Source: an uncultured Clostridium sp. (lineage in GTDB: Bacteria > Bacillota > Clostridia > Clostridiales > Clostridiaceae). From it: DNA of 49,167 nucleotides. Each line of letters begins with the position of its first letter. Positions within the stretch are counted from its first letter, which is position 1. The position numbers were made by a program, and so were the translations under genes. The stretch lies in the NCBI GenBank assembly GCA_902785295.1, contig CACZYK010000005.1:1-49167 (forward strand), read 5' to 3'. Shown here piece after piece: positions 49,047 through 49,167 of the stretch. Under the pieces are notes generated by a model. The model was not told the DNA's origin. It worked only from the letters and a program-made list of their open reading frames with translations, and did no database searches.

Positions 49047-49167
49047 ATGAAAAAAAATAAAATAGGACTAGCTTTTATATTACCAAGTTTCATAGGTTTA
49101 TTGATATTTCTCTTGATTCCTTTTATAGATGTTATAATAAGGTCTTTTCAAAGTGTTGTAACAAGGG
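49047..49167 (+). CDS. Sugar-type ABC transporter permease (5' end; continues past the window)
   Basis: The first 40 residues are MKKNKIGLAFILPSFIGLLI, then FLLIPFIDVIIRSFQ. This is the typical first helix of MalF/UgpA-like permeases. It follows a BlaI-type promoter, so it is probably the membrane partner of the two lipoproteins. TGAGGT lies about 9 bases before the ATG. The rest of the gene is outside the window. Confidence 0.82.
   Translation, partial: MKKNKIGLAFILPSFIGLLIFLLIPFIDVIIRSFQSVVTR

Overview
The window is AT-rich, uses TTG and GTG starts behind strong AGGAGG-type ribosome sites, has many U-tailed hairpin terminators and carries a T-box ahead of a tRNA synthetase. The proteins look like Clostridium sensu stricto (Firmicutes). 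The species cannot be fixed from the sequence alone. No rRNA or tRNA gene and no cas gene was seen.

Bases 1-10800 hold ordinary chromosomal genes: the tail of an unrecognised Gly/Met-rich protein, an exported membrane-anchored papain-like protease, a MoxR / DUF58 / transglutaminase operon whose third gene has a probable one-base slip in an A-run just after its start, a small unknown gene, an ABC exporter pair and a YdjM-type membrane hydrolase.

Bases 10800-26000 are a sulfur block. An Rrf2 (CymR-like) repressor faces a sulfate operon: binding protein, two permeases, ATPase, an AprA-like flavoprotein, an AprB-like ferredoxin, CysD and CysN. CysK, a MetP/MetS-type amino acid transporter and MetY follow, interleaved with an AraC regulator and 5-formyl-THF cyclo-ligase. 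The repressor gene, the sulfate operon and cysK share a CATATATG-centred dyad just downstream of a sigma-A promoter. Three gene ends carry related terminator hairpins with a conserved apical sequence. Then come a tiny membrane protein, thrS with its T-box, and an HNH gene.

Bases 29243-41941 are an integrated 12.7-kb element bounded by an exact 28-bp direct repeat. Its order is integrase, Uma2 nuclease, CI-like repressor, triple operator, Cro-like protein, excisionase-like HTH, primase-helicase, iteron-type origin, many small genes and a sigma factor. This resembles a phage-inducible chromosomal island (phage satellite), but I see no terminase, capsid or conjugation genes. It also carries repeat-spacer-repeat units with CRISPR geometry (30 bp + 37 bp, period 67) in two sequence families and three places, with hairpins inside the spacers. 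One family looks like a clostridial type I-B CRISPR repeat. A separate hairpin array lies beside the repressor. These are the most interesting parts of the window.

Bases 42113-49167 form a BlaR/BlaI-type regulon: an M56 membrane protease, a BlaI-like repressor, two paralogous lipoproteins that join an Asp-box beta-propeller to a solute-binding domain, a 30-residue signal-peptide-like peptide, and the start of a sugar-type ABC permease. Five matching 13-bp dyads link these promoters. The dyad sits downstream of the -10 at the two regulatory genes and directly against the -35 at the three target promoters.
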